DNA from: Branchiostoma floridae
Lineage: Eukaryota > Chordata > Leptocardii > Amphioxiformes > Branchiostomatidae
Assembly: GCF_000003815.2 (NCBI RefSeq)
Contig: NC_049985.1
Coordinates: forward strand, 10,390,206 to 10,454,205
Reading direction: 5' to 3'
DNA length: 64,000 nt
Shown: piece by piece, positions 35,691 through 47,000 of the stretch
Layout: every line of letters begins with the position of its first letter
Position numbering within the stretch: position 1 is the first letter of the stretch
Notes under the pieces: generated by a model
What the model was told of the DNA's origin: nothing
Databases searched by the model: none
What the model saw: only the letters and a program-made list of their open reading frames with translations
Translations under genes and position numbers: made by a program

Positions 35691-38600
35691 TTAAATGTTT
35701 CTATACTAACATGTCTTTTCTGTACTTTTTCATGTCCAAGAAGGTGTCACTGACTGATGTTGAATTTAAAGTGTAAACTTGTAATGTAGCCCAGACTTCT
35801 GAAATGAAATATGGTATTCCAGCTGTTTGTGGGGTCCAGAGACAGGCCTGATATTACAGAGCAATCATATGATTTGTGCTTGTCTTCTGGGTTCAGTGAG
35901 GACTTTAATAGGGAAGGGTTTAGTATTTCAAAGCCCATGAATTTCTCCCTAGTAACCTTGGTGAAGGGCTTGCCTTCCAATTATTACCTATTCCCTAGGA
36001 TACCTAACCAAAACATAACAGCCCCAAGACTTGTGATTGAAATTTCCACACCATTAGTTTTGAGCAAAGTGGATTTTAATAGTGGACCTATAATGGTCAG
36101 GGTCTGTGGCCCCACTAGGTACAAACTGATAACCTGCCCAGGATGTGCCCACACCTTAACCTTATCTCTACTCCCTAGTCTTATAACTAATATAAGTTGG
36201 ATGCCCAAAGGCTACCTCAGAGGGAGAAGGTCAAGTATTTAACTATTGTGTAATAGGAAGAATGTCAAATGTACTGAAATCCGAGGTTCAGTTTCATTAT
36301 TCCCAGTTGTCATCATGTAAACTTTTATGACATGTTCACTTCACTTTCAATCTAATTTTTACATACTAGATTATTGTATCATATACAGATGATAGGACAG
36401 ATCAAAATTTATGGCATTGAATAGACAAAATAGAACTACAAGGGGAATAGCAGTAACAGGTTGTTGCATACTGCACTTGAAAAAAGAATATTTTGCTTAC
36501 ATAATCTTTTACCAGTTTGTTATGGATGAAAAACGTGATGTTTTAGTGTCCACCCTTTTTTTTAACGTGAGCATCTAAGTGAAGCATGGAAGCAACCACA
36601 ACCAAGTGCGCTACCTCCTTAGGACAGTCAAGGTCAAAGTCATCTCCCAAAAGATAACATGCCTTCAGCTCAACATATGGAAAGCATTTCTTGTTAATGA
36701 TGATTACAAATAGAAGTTCCAATGTACAAAACAGCTTCTCTTGTGACCATCAGGTTTAATTGTGCTGAAAAGTTTCCAACAATTCCTTTTACTTTACTCC
36801 CACTGTGGTTTGTAATAGGCATCGGTTGTGTCAAGAGTTCACCAAGTTGGTACAACTTGCACAGCATGATGGGAATGACACTTGACCCTACAGGTGGGCA
36901 GCTTTAATCATGTTGCACACCTACCTCGAAACTGACCCTCCGAGCTGCAATGGAATTTTAATCATCATTCAGTTCCATGATCCCACCAGATAGACTTGAT
37001 TCCATCACGTACGTACATACTACAACTAATGTTACATCTTGAAAAAAAAAGATAACTTGTCAATGAAGAAAAGAACTAAAGATCAGTTTTCAACTAAGCT
37101 ATGATATATGCTCTCTAAATGTAATAAGTAGCATAAAGAAGATAAGCCTTTGTGGGTTTTTTTTCTTCATATCTGTGCACAATTTGTATCAGATGGAGGG
37201 ATCTGGTCCATGGCCTGTGTCCAAGAATGGGCAACAGGCCTAAGGACGTAAGTGCACAAGTTGGTCAGTCGAGATTGCTTACACAGCAAAAGTGTATCTG
37301 ACTAAAAAAGAAAACCCTGATGTGTTTCCCAATTAAATGTTCTCATTACCATGAGTGGTGGCACCAGTTGTCTCCATTCCAGGTGAGTTCCTTGACTTTG
37401 GGGGTTGGACAGAGAGACCCAGGTTAACCTCTGGGTGGGGCCAGGAGGTGCAGCCCAACACCTTCACAATTAGAACCAGGCTGCGGCTACTACAGACATA
37501 CATTCCTGTGGCACTGATAACCTCAATACACTTTCATAAGTGGCAAGAGAGGAAAAAACCTCATAATTTATATGTCTGTTATCTTGTAACATAAATTGCC
37601 AGACACAACAGCTTTGTGTGTCTTGAAATTGAGCCATTGATTTATTTGAACAACAATTAAGAGAAGAGCTTGGAGCGGTCAAGGGAGGGGTTCCTCAAGG
37701 AGAGCGATAATGCTCTGCCATGAGTGAGTGAGTGAGAACTACATGTACTACAGAATCATACATACTTCTGATTAGTAAGAGAAAAAAGGTATTATTTATT
37801 TTTTATCTAGAAAGTATTAAGAGCATAAACTGCTCCAGGAGATAGAATCATTGGTGCCATAAAATTGAGCTTTTGATTTATTTATTTTCTGTAGTTAGAA
37901 ACATATGGCTTCTACCTGTGAAGACAGACATATGACACTTGTGTATATGCTATCTAGTTGCTTAAATCACCAAGTGTAAGAGTATTAACTTTTCCCGACG
38001 TTTACAGCTTGATGTGTCCAGAAACTAACTCATTGACTTACTGGCACATAAAATGAATTGCTGTTGAACTTGGGGTCACATGTGCACCCAAAATCCATCC
38101 AGTGATTGACAGTAAAAAGTTAAATCAGACCCAGATGTCAATAACTTTTCAGAATGTTTTCCAGTTTCATGTTAGAAACCACTATACATTAGGTTCTTGA
38201 ATTTGGCATTCCCAGCCTTAACTACATATTTGGGCTCATATATATATTGACATTTTGGTAACATACGTGTACATCGATAGAATCCCCTCAATGCGGTATC
38301 TACTGCTTGAAAACTACAAACATGCAACAGAAAAATGGCATTATAATTGAGTCAGTCATATATAACGGAGGAAAGTTGCCACTGAGTTGCTCACAGGAAA
38401 TAGATGTTCTTTCTACAACCTGATTTCAATTATTACTAATGTCACGCAGATTTGTTTAGATTCAAGTACCAGAAAATCTTTCCAACAAAGTCCATTTCAT
38501 GGTTGGGAGAGTTTGGTTGATTTATGGGTGCACTTACATCAAACAGATTTGAAATGGCCATCGTAAATCCATGGCAAATCCATGGCAAACGTAAATCAAC

Positions 38601-39639
38601 TGAAACCACTCTGCCAAATGTCACGTCCAGTCCTGTCTGCAGCCTATTAAGCACTATGCAAGACACATGCTCTTTCTGTACATCAGAAACTTCAGTTTGA
38701 GTTTGCACCCAGTCAGTGTTCTGGTATCCAGCCGTATCATAGCTCCCGATTTTCTTTTGTCCTCTCCACAATTACTTGACAAAAGAGACTCAGGAGCTAT
38801 CCTCAAAAATGCTATTTCCTTTAATTATGAGGGGCAAATTTTGCTGATAGACTCAGCTTGGTTCCATGAATATCGTAACATGCCAGTTTTTGTCCATCAG
38901 AGGACGGAATGGGCAAAATTTCTGGTCATTGCCAGCGTCACGGCAGGACGGATGCTGGTTAGAAACCTGAATCCAGTTATGTTTGCAGAATGGTACAGTC
39001 AGGAAGGAGTATGCACAGGAAGTGGTTTAGTTGCAGTGTTTCTGATCCCCTCCATGTGACTACAAATTCAACATTAATCCTTTTCTGACATTCCATTTAT
39101 GCACTTATTTAGAAGAGAGAGATTTAGTACATTGTATAAGTAGCTGATCATGTTGGTGAATGCTGCCATTTTGTGTTCTGGAGGAAATCAGTTTTGGTTA
39201 AACTTTTGTCCAAAAAGTGTGGCAAAGAATGTTCTTTCCTGATGAAGACACAACAAAGAGTTTATCCGTTCATCCCCGGTGGAATTCGTCCCACCCTGAG
39301 AATGGGGGTTAACGGGTTCCCAGGGTGATTACGCCCAATGTTGTCAATTGCAGCGATTATCCAACAAGAAACATGGTCTTAGGGCACTTGGCAGAACTCA
39401 CTGTTAGTAGTATTTAAGTGGACTTGCATGTTGTTTGGTTAGAGGCACAGAGACAAGGTATTTACTGGAAACAAGAACTTTGCCACCAAGTAATGGTCCA
39501 TAGTGGTCTTTACCTCAGTCCCAGGTTGCTCTTCTTACCTTACCCAGAACTCTAGAGGCTAGTAATCCAGCTATACATACATTCCTATTCCTATGGAAAA
39601 CAACACAAAAACAAAGTATCTGTATTTATCTGTATCTAT
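35691..39639. other. Unassigned, probable intron DNA
   Basis: Contains the longest open frames of the window (35811-36242 plus, 143 codons; 38667-39059 plus, 130 codons; 38442-38771 minus, 109 codons). None shows a recognisable domain, and such lengths are expected by chance here. AAATCCATGGC is doubled near 38565. A 34-base near-palindrome centred on GTTAAC lies at 39293-39326. Confidence 0.5.
36819..36893 (+). other. Weak candidate exon, 75 nt, phase 1-1
   Basis: A pyrimidine-rich tract (TTCCTTTTACTTTACTCCCA, then TGTGGTTTGTAATAG) precedes it and CAG|GTGGGC follows. The enclosed frame stays open and reads IGCVKSSPSWYNLH then SMMGMTLDPT, with a split Gly. Length is a multiple of three and the phase equals that of the exon at 14308. 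However, the residues do not resemble the next part of a CSPG repeat or any domain I recognise, the donor is mediocre, and splice-like pairs of this quality occur by chance. Confidence 0.15.
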
Positions 39640-39945
39640 ATAGCCGGTATAACTGCCGTTCGGCGTAACACACCAGCTTCGCAGGCACGCGGCAGCAACT
39701 GGTTATATCACACCGAACAACCCGTCACACCTAACTTTTGCACATCTATCTGCAAGCGTTCTTAAAAACTACCCAGCAAAGATGCCCCTACTGTACTTGG
39801 TGATAACAAATTCCACTCCACGATAGTATCAGATGGTGGTAAAGTACCACCATTATCTCACAGATCAAAATTTTATACCATGAAAACCACCTGCAAACGT
39901 TATGAGACATAAAAAGCCTATTCTTCTTCTTCTTCTCTTCTACTG
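39640..39945. repeat. Probable dispersed-repeat fragment with stem-loop
   Basis: The composition changes sharply to GC- and CpG-rich sequence (AGCCGGTATAACTGCCGTTC onward). GTTCGGCGTAACACACCAG (39658-39676) pairs imperfectly with CTGGTTATATCACACCGAAC (39699-39718) around a loop with CAGCTTCGCAGG-like sequence. It ends in a TTC microsatellite at about 39921-39942. I recall this kind of segment as a dispersed repeat of lancelet genomes, perhaps the end of a non-LTR retrotransposon or a SINE, but that is from memory and no target duplication was found. Confidence 0.4.
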
Positions 39946-41820
39946 CTCAACCCCATTGACGGGGCTTGTGCAAACAGGTGTAATTTACTTCCCTACATAC
40001 TAGTACTTCCCCATCTTCAAATTTTGCTTTATCTCAGACCACCAACAAATCTGTAAAATCAGTAAATGACTTAAATCCTTGGTGTCTGGTGAAATCTAAA
40101 TACTTTATGTAACTGTAGTCTCCAACACTTGAAAACATACATACTTCTCATCACACACACATGCCCCAGAGCACTGTTATACTAATGCAGGTATACTGTT
40201 TAATCCTCCACCTCACAAGTTGCCTGATGCAGTGAGGAAATAACATCTCCTACATGTAATTCCAACATCTGCCCAGCACATATTCCTGGCCCAAAACAAG
40301 CCCTTGACAGATGGATTTTCAATAGGGTGGATAATCATATTTTCACAGCTCTAATCATATTTTATGGATCAAATCCCTTTCTGCCCTTCACATACCTAGA
40401 CCAAGGTATTTCATGGTGTACTTCTGGAGCACTAGACTGACGCCCTTGTGTGTTGATACAGTCAGTAATCTTAGCTTGTTGCTTGAGCAGCGTGTTTATT
40501 TATGAATTTGTGTTATGTGTTTATGTAATAATGTCACAGTGAAGATGATATCCACACATCAAATTTCAAAAGGGGTTGAAGAGCGATATTAGGTTTGAAA
40601 ATAAAAACACTGTCAGCCACAAGCTTGAAAACTTCTGCATGTTCAACTTTGCCTTTGTACTCTTGTAAATGATACCTTTGGAATGTCTACCTTATGCCAG
40701 AGCTGTCAATTTCCTTTGATTTATGAAAATAAACTTGACATACAGGCCATGTAAATGCAGTACATATGGACAAATATGTGGTATCATGACTAATGGTTGT
40801 AATTTGCTAGTCATGCCTATGGCAATGTCATCTAACCCTGTAGAAATAGATTATTCATGGGTTTCGGTACATTTGAAAAGAACTGCAAAAGGTGTGTAAG
40901 GCCAGTTTGCAGGTGAACCTGATCATGATCTGTGAAATAAAGATCTCACGAACTTGTCATGAACGGAAGGCCAAAGTGTCAACTCGGTTGTTCACAGAAA
41001 ATGTGGTAGAACCTTGAAATCCAGTGGGACCAGTATGGAACTTATTTCAAGTAAAATTTACATGCTGCTTACAATGAAAAGCCCTTTGGCATTGCTTTAT
41101 TGCTGCCTACTAAAGCACTATGGTGCCAAGTCATGTTTGAACCAAATTTTATATGAAAGCTGATTGGACATCAACAAATCATATGGAAGATGGCAAAGTG
41201 ATCATTTACACAAAAGATGATTATGACTTTAAGCCACGAAAATTTTTATCAAATGTCCACGAACGCACGTAGCATTGTGGTTTAAAAATACAGTGTCATC
41301 TGGCAAAAGGAGGTGGCATGATACATTAAACAGTGCCGCCAATGGCTCACACACTTGTGGTAATTTGCAAGGAAGGGTGCTTTAAAGTTTAAGAGTTTCT
41401 CAGTTCCACCAACCAGCAGACATGACCCACTAACAGGGACAGAGCCTGCTCCTGCAATCTCCCAGACCACAGGCCTGCATGGTTTTAGAATTATCAACTA
41501 CAAAAGCAAATTTCGCTTGTTGACTCTTGGACAAGACAAAACATTTGTACAGTCTGGGAGGGGTTGTTTTTAGAAGGGAAGCATTTTTGCACAGGGCAGG
41601 GCAAGGACAGGGTCTCTCCCTGCCTTAAGGAGAATGACAGGGCAGGACCGTTCAAGGACAGACTTTCTTAAGGTGAAGCACACCTGTTCAAGCATCTCTT
41701 GAAACACCTGTGCAACATCCTTGCACAATGAGATGACTGTCATCTCTGAGTGCCAAAGTTCAGGGTAGAAGGAGAAGTTCCTTTTTGTAGAGAATTTGAT
41801 ATACCAATGCCTTTTTTTAA
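39946..41820. other. Unassigned DNA
   Basis: No gene or repeat recognised. Minus-strand frames of 71 and 85 codons (41282-41497, 41570-41827) lack any domain. Confidence 0.5.
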
Positions 41821-42344
41821 AGGCCACAGCAAGTAAATTTTATGGATGACATCAGCACGCGCATTAATTTTCGCCTGATTTCAGAAAAAAAAAACAAGAA
41901 TTTTTTTGTTCTGCAGGGATGATCAACATAAAGTACCAAAATTAGCAAATATTGTGATGTAGCCTAATAATTGTACTTGTAAAGTGACACTTGCGAGGTA
42001 CCCAGGACTGTAGTTGTAGAAATGAAACTTATTGGATAGTTGTAAAAGTGACAACTTTATGGAAGCTATGGGTGTGGTTACCAACTTTGTTGGTGATGCC
42101 AGTCTACCACACTAGTGTCACTTTTACCACACCAGTAATTACAGGAATGAATGCCTTGTTGGCTCTGATACCATGTTTTGTCTCTCTAGTTTTTGTTACA
42201 ACAGTCAGCACAACTTTATGGTGCCTATTTTTGAAGATGTAGCCATCTTGTTTTTTCTCACCCATCTTGTTTTTTTTTCGCCCTATCGCACTATTTTTGC
42301 AGTCTGCAGAGGATGTCATCCATAAAATTTACTTGCTGTGGCCT
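41821..42344. mobile_element. 524-bp MITE with perfect 33-bp terminal inverted repeats
   Basis: The left arm 41821-41853 (AGGCCACAGCAAGTAAATTT onward to GATGACATC) is the exact reverse complement of the right arm 42312-42344. TAA lies before the left AGGCC, and TAA follows GGCC on the right (overlapping the final T). This is compatible with a TWA-type 3-bp duplication with one base of slippage, but not proof. Inside, a second imperfect layer pairs GTGACACTTG / AAAAGTGACAAC with TAGTGTCACTTTTACC. The 83-codon frame at 41991-42242 lies entirely within and looks incidental: it has no DDE or DNA-binding motif. Confidence 0.88.
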
Positions 42345-43977
42345 AATAAGAATTTTCAACCATCTAGACAGCTATCACTCAGATTATTGCATCACTATCA
42401 ATCAGAAAACAGTGTATAATCAGTAAATAGAAAAAAAATATCAATATGCAGCCAAAGGAGCCTGTTACAGAAGCTAAGCTGTGGTATGGACATGAAATGT
42501 GCTGATATTAACAATATCCTTATCATGTCCGAGACTAGCATTACAAATATTTAGTTGAGGATTTACAGGTTTAGCAATAGACAAAACAATTTTTGGGTGA
42601 GGAAGTTAAGAACCCAGGAAGTCCTACGTATAGCACTGCTTAAAAAAATCAAGCACATAACAAAATGTGGCTACTTCACTGATGTATTCATATTTCCTGG
42701 GGGGAATGCAAACATTGATGACCCTCCTGATTGAGTTTAGGAAGGCATGAGGGCAGTTTATGTAGCCATAAGTGTGAAAACAATAATACTTCATGGGGAG
42801 CGTATCACAGAGTGTTGTGTTATATCTGTCAGCGGGGCGGCCGTGGCTGCATTTTCACTTCATACATGCAGAAAGGCAGCTGTCACAGGCCCTAATCCTC
42901 TCATGATTAAACTCTTGCAGGAGTCTTCAATAGTTTCTGGAGTCTGTAGGTAGAGTCTTTATTATAAAGTGATGGTTTCTTGAATCTGTACCTGGAGAGT
43001 TCAATCGATTTTGAGTCAAACAAACTAAACCGTCACCATACGAAGGCAGTCCTTGTATTTGTTGCATGGTGAGACAGCAGAGAGAAGGTTAAATACATTA
43101 TTTTGTGTGAAGACAAAGGATATACGTTGTTTTGTTAGGACACAGAATGAAGTAAAGCTGATCCAAAACATAGCCAGGGACATCCTACTTCTTCTGATGC
43201 ATGATTGCCTATTTCCTGGACAGCTCCTGGATTCAGCCCAAGAGAAAGAAGTCTTTGTGGTCAGGGAGATCAGCAGAAATCTGAACACGATGACATACCT
43301 GCCCAGAAATCCGGGGATGATCCAAGGCTTACATGAACCATTGTGTGTGGCCTGCTGGGAATTTGCTGGGGAAAAGGAGCGTTTTTCTGACCTGAGAGTT
43401 TTTTGTTCTATCATGCATATGATATAATCATGAAAAGAATGTCATGTGCCACAGAGGTTTATGACTTATTGAAAGCTGTCATAAGTAGGGACATTCTGGT
43501 GTAACATTCTATGGGTGCTTAATCCAGGTAACTGGCACAAACACCTGAAGTACCTGTGATGTTTGTGCCATTCCAGATCAGTTTTGCTGTTTTACTTTGG
43601 ATAATTGGTAGAAAGGGTTTTTTTAAGGATAAAGATGACTCTTTGTTACATTGACCTTGTAGAGGATTACAAGGACAAAGCATGGTCCTTCTGTAACACG
43701 GGCAAGTGGCTGTCTAAGAAAAAGACGTTTTGAAGACTGGTCTTAAGTTTGCACAGCTCTCAACAATGTAGAGTTGTTTGAAGATCAGAGACAAACAAAC
43801 GTCCTGTTTATCAGCACTAGTGGTTAAACGTGCAGTTGTCTTTGTCCTTGGTGCATGGTCGGACAAAGATGTGTTCTGTACCATCCTCATCAATCATGGC
43901 TGATTGAGAAAGCCATGGAAGGAATGGTGAAGGCTGACCAGTCCAGACAATGAAGTTTGACATTGAATTTTGTATAT
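42345..43977. other. Unassigned DNA
   Basis: Two long frames overlap on opposite strands (43053-43427 plus, 43025-43414 minus), so at most one could be real and neither has a domain. A frame at 42747-42953 ends near a GTAG|GTAGAG site and is Ala/Val-rich, also unrecognised. A small TGGCACAAAC / GTTTGTGCCA hairpin lies at 43533-43570. Confidence 0.45.
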
Positions 43978-44080
43978 GGACAAAACCTGTACAAGTGACC
44001 ACCTCTCAGTATAAGGAACGCTGATTGTGACTACAGTTTGGTGGTCCTTTACTGACCCATTCCAATGCAATCATTAAGAA
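43978..44080. mobile_element. TACAGTCAAAC-family MITE, copy 3 (partial)
   Basis: Only the left part is recognisable: AAACCTGTACAAGTGACCAC then CTCTCAGTATAAGGAACG, GTTTGGTGGTCCTTT and TGACCCATT, in the same order as the copy at 57070. The right half with GAGTGGTCTTC is absent, so this is a truncated or heavily decayed copy. Confidence 0.65.
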
Positions 44081-47000
44081 AGAGTGGATGAATATCTGTA
44101 TGAGTGTACATGAAGGGAGTGAATTATGATGTAAAGTCAAATACTACAACCATTTTGTTATATGCCAACATGTTTATTACCTGATACCATTTACACAGAT
44201 GTTAAATTGTCAGGTTCAATGTTGTTATTACTGGTATATGTTTTAACACAACTTTTGTGAGGATATGTTTTGATAACAATTCTGACCAAGCCACATTTCT
44301 TCTGTTTCTCCATGTGCTGTCTTTGACCTCATCTGGCCTTCACACCTGTTGTACCTGTGGTCCAACACCATTATCTTTCTACTTCAACAACAACAGGTGA
44401 GTACAATCAGTCATTATTTTAATAACATTAAAGAAGGAAGAAATGAAATACATTGTGAAACAGATGAAGCAGCAAAAGTGAGATAAAACGTGATGCTAAC
44501 AGGTATGTACAGATTACCCAATGAATGATCCCATGCCATTGCTTATTCTATAGTATACAATCGTGCTGTAACAATGATATGTTCCCCTCAATGGCCAAGT
44601 AGTTCTATTAGTGGAGCAAACGGAGGTTACATGACACAGACTGACCACTGCACAATCCGACTGTTTGCATGGTGTCTGGTTCTACACCTGAACAGGTGTT
44701 CCTTGCAAACAGGAAAACAAAACTTTACATTCCTAACTTTGCCGCGAGCAATTACACCCCAGGTAGGTTTCTAATTGAGCAGGGCTGGTCAGACAGATCC
44801 GGCCGTACTCCATTTAAACTGCGCGCCCGGCATGTCCCCGCTGTTTGCTCTCCACTTGAACGCGGGGCGTAATTTCACGGCCAACTTGGAGCCACTGGCA
44901 AGCCAAGTGGTGACTGACACGGGCACTGGCCGCAATAGGATCAAACCAACATCTTTGCTTACACTGGGAAAGCAAGCTCTTGTTTGTCCTGTATATTGTT
45001 AACACCGGAAGGTAATAACATTAACCTTGAAAGTTATACCCAGCTTAGGTTGCAAGCTGATTAAACAGGTGGGGCCTGTGTAGCACTGATAATGAGATTT
45101 TGTAATTTAGTTTTTGGAACAGAAACTTGAATGTAACACCTTAGGGCTAGGATCAAATGAATGTTCCTCCTAGTTCAGCCAATTCTTCGGCCGAAACAGA
45201 TCATTGGCTATGTGAGTGACAATGTCAGTCAGAAGATCCTGCAATACAGCCTTAAGTAGCTTCCTTACAGATCAAGAGATGTCACCGATAGTCCAGTTAA
45301 AAATAAAACAGGCTTACACCTAAGTCCAATGGTACCAAACAGAGCTCCCGTCAACATAGTGTCTTTTTGGATCAGCGAAGTCAAATTCTCCAGTCTGTTT
45401 GCAGAGATGTTTGTAGGTATGGGAGGAATTCTGTTTTGGGAGGGGAAAATAATCCCCTAAGGTATGGGACAGGTGAGGCAATGGGAGTAACTTTTTCAAC
45501 ATTAGCGAGCTTTAATGCTTAACTAGCAGCTTGGCCCCACCATGTTTGTAAAACTCTTGTAACGTGTTTTAGGAATGTACAAAGTGTTAAAAATTTTGCA
45601 GCCACCGTGAATAGTCTCTTCAGACTTTTGAATAACTGTATACTCTTCAAGAGCTAATGTTTTAATGCTATCTTCTTTTGGGCAATAAAGGCTGTTTGCA
45701 ACCTCATAGAACAGATTGAAGAAGACGTAAGTCAGAATAAATGGAAGGGGATCACACACATTGAGAGATTTTCAAGCTACTGTCAACTGTCTTTTAGGTG
45801 TTATTTGTCCAGACAGAATGACCTGTAAGGGTCCTAAGAGTTTTTACACTGATAACAGTCAAGGATGCTCCATCTCTGCACAAAGCCGCCACCTCCCCCT
45901 CCCTGTGCCATGCAGTGGGCATTGTACGGCTCTCCTGGGTGCTCCGCTGCACTTTGAAGTGTCCTTGTGAGGCAGATGTGAGGAGACAGGTTAGCGGTGG
46001 ATCTCCCTTGGTCCCAGTCACTCCTCCACCCTGCCTGAGGCTAGCAATGTTCTCTGTCTGGTCAGTTCTGGTCGCACCTGTAAATCCAACTGTCAAGTGC
46101 AAGCAGAACTGTCTCCTAAGCAGTGTGGGCACTGGAATTATAACTGTGTTCTACATTGTAGTACCAGATGACAACAGCTATATGGAATCTGCTATAGGGC
46201 CACCATATCACATTATAAGTTGATTGTAACTAGATTGTAACACCTCCCTTACAACATGTACATCACAGTATATGTTGCAAGTGTGCCCATTGGTAACAAC
46301 TTTCTGTTACCACTTTCCAAGCATAATTTTGTGGCATTTCTTTTAATCAATAGTAATAACTATAAATGTGTGAAAAAGCTTTATTTATTTGGCTAATTAT
46401 TTGCCCTTTATATTCAGTATTCTTGTCAGTATTAGGGTCAGTATTATTTCACACAGAGTATACATGTACTATCTTAGCCTTCTGAGGCCTGGTTCATTTT
46501 CCTTAATGACCAACTACAGTGATACAGGAAGCTTTCCCATTTAAGAGGCATTTGATACTGCGTGACAATTTGTTACACTTCACTTTACATTTCCTCCCAT
46601 GTTGTCATCCAAAATTACTGCCAGGGGCAACTTTGAGGTTTTGGTCATATTTCATCAGGACCCCAGGCACCCAAATCCCAACACCCACACGAAATGCAAC
46701 CATTTCCCCCCAACAGGTGCCAACTATAAGCACTCGGTAATGCACTTGAACTAGTTGTATGTTTTGCCAACATGTCTGTTTGGGTTGGTACAAGTGAAAG
46801 TTTACTTAACCATATTTGTTTGTTTGAATCTTTCCTCTACACAGTACATGTTGGTCATGACCTACTGAGCATTAATCCAATTCTTTATCAGTTTATGTCT
46901 TGATATCACCCAGAGCAAAACTTCTAATTCAAGAAATTTTCAATTTGATTTCTCTGTCAATGTCTCAAAAGTGTATGCTCACCAGAGCAATCAGAGATGT

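Noticed and set aside
35811-36242. 143-codon plus-strand open frame, the longest in the window
   Set aside because: No recognisable domain, no splice context, and a handful of frames of 125-143 codons are expected by chance on two strands of 64 kb at this composition.
38667-39059. 130-codon plus-strand frame
   Set aside because: Hydrophobic and aromatic mix without a signal peptide, membrane pattern or domain that I recognise; no splice sites.
43025-43427. Long frames on both strands of the same DNA
   Set aside because: Antisense overlap of two frames is typical of chance composition, and neither has a known motif.
44330-44400. CAG|GTGAGTAC donor-like site
   Set aside because: The same CAG is equally readable as an acceptor after a pyrimidine-rich stretch, and no coherent coding segment results either way.
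44645-44761. Open segment ending in a strong CAG|GTAGGT donor
   Set aside because: No acceptor with a pyrimidine tract upstream and a stop codon at 44642; the product is not recognised.
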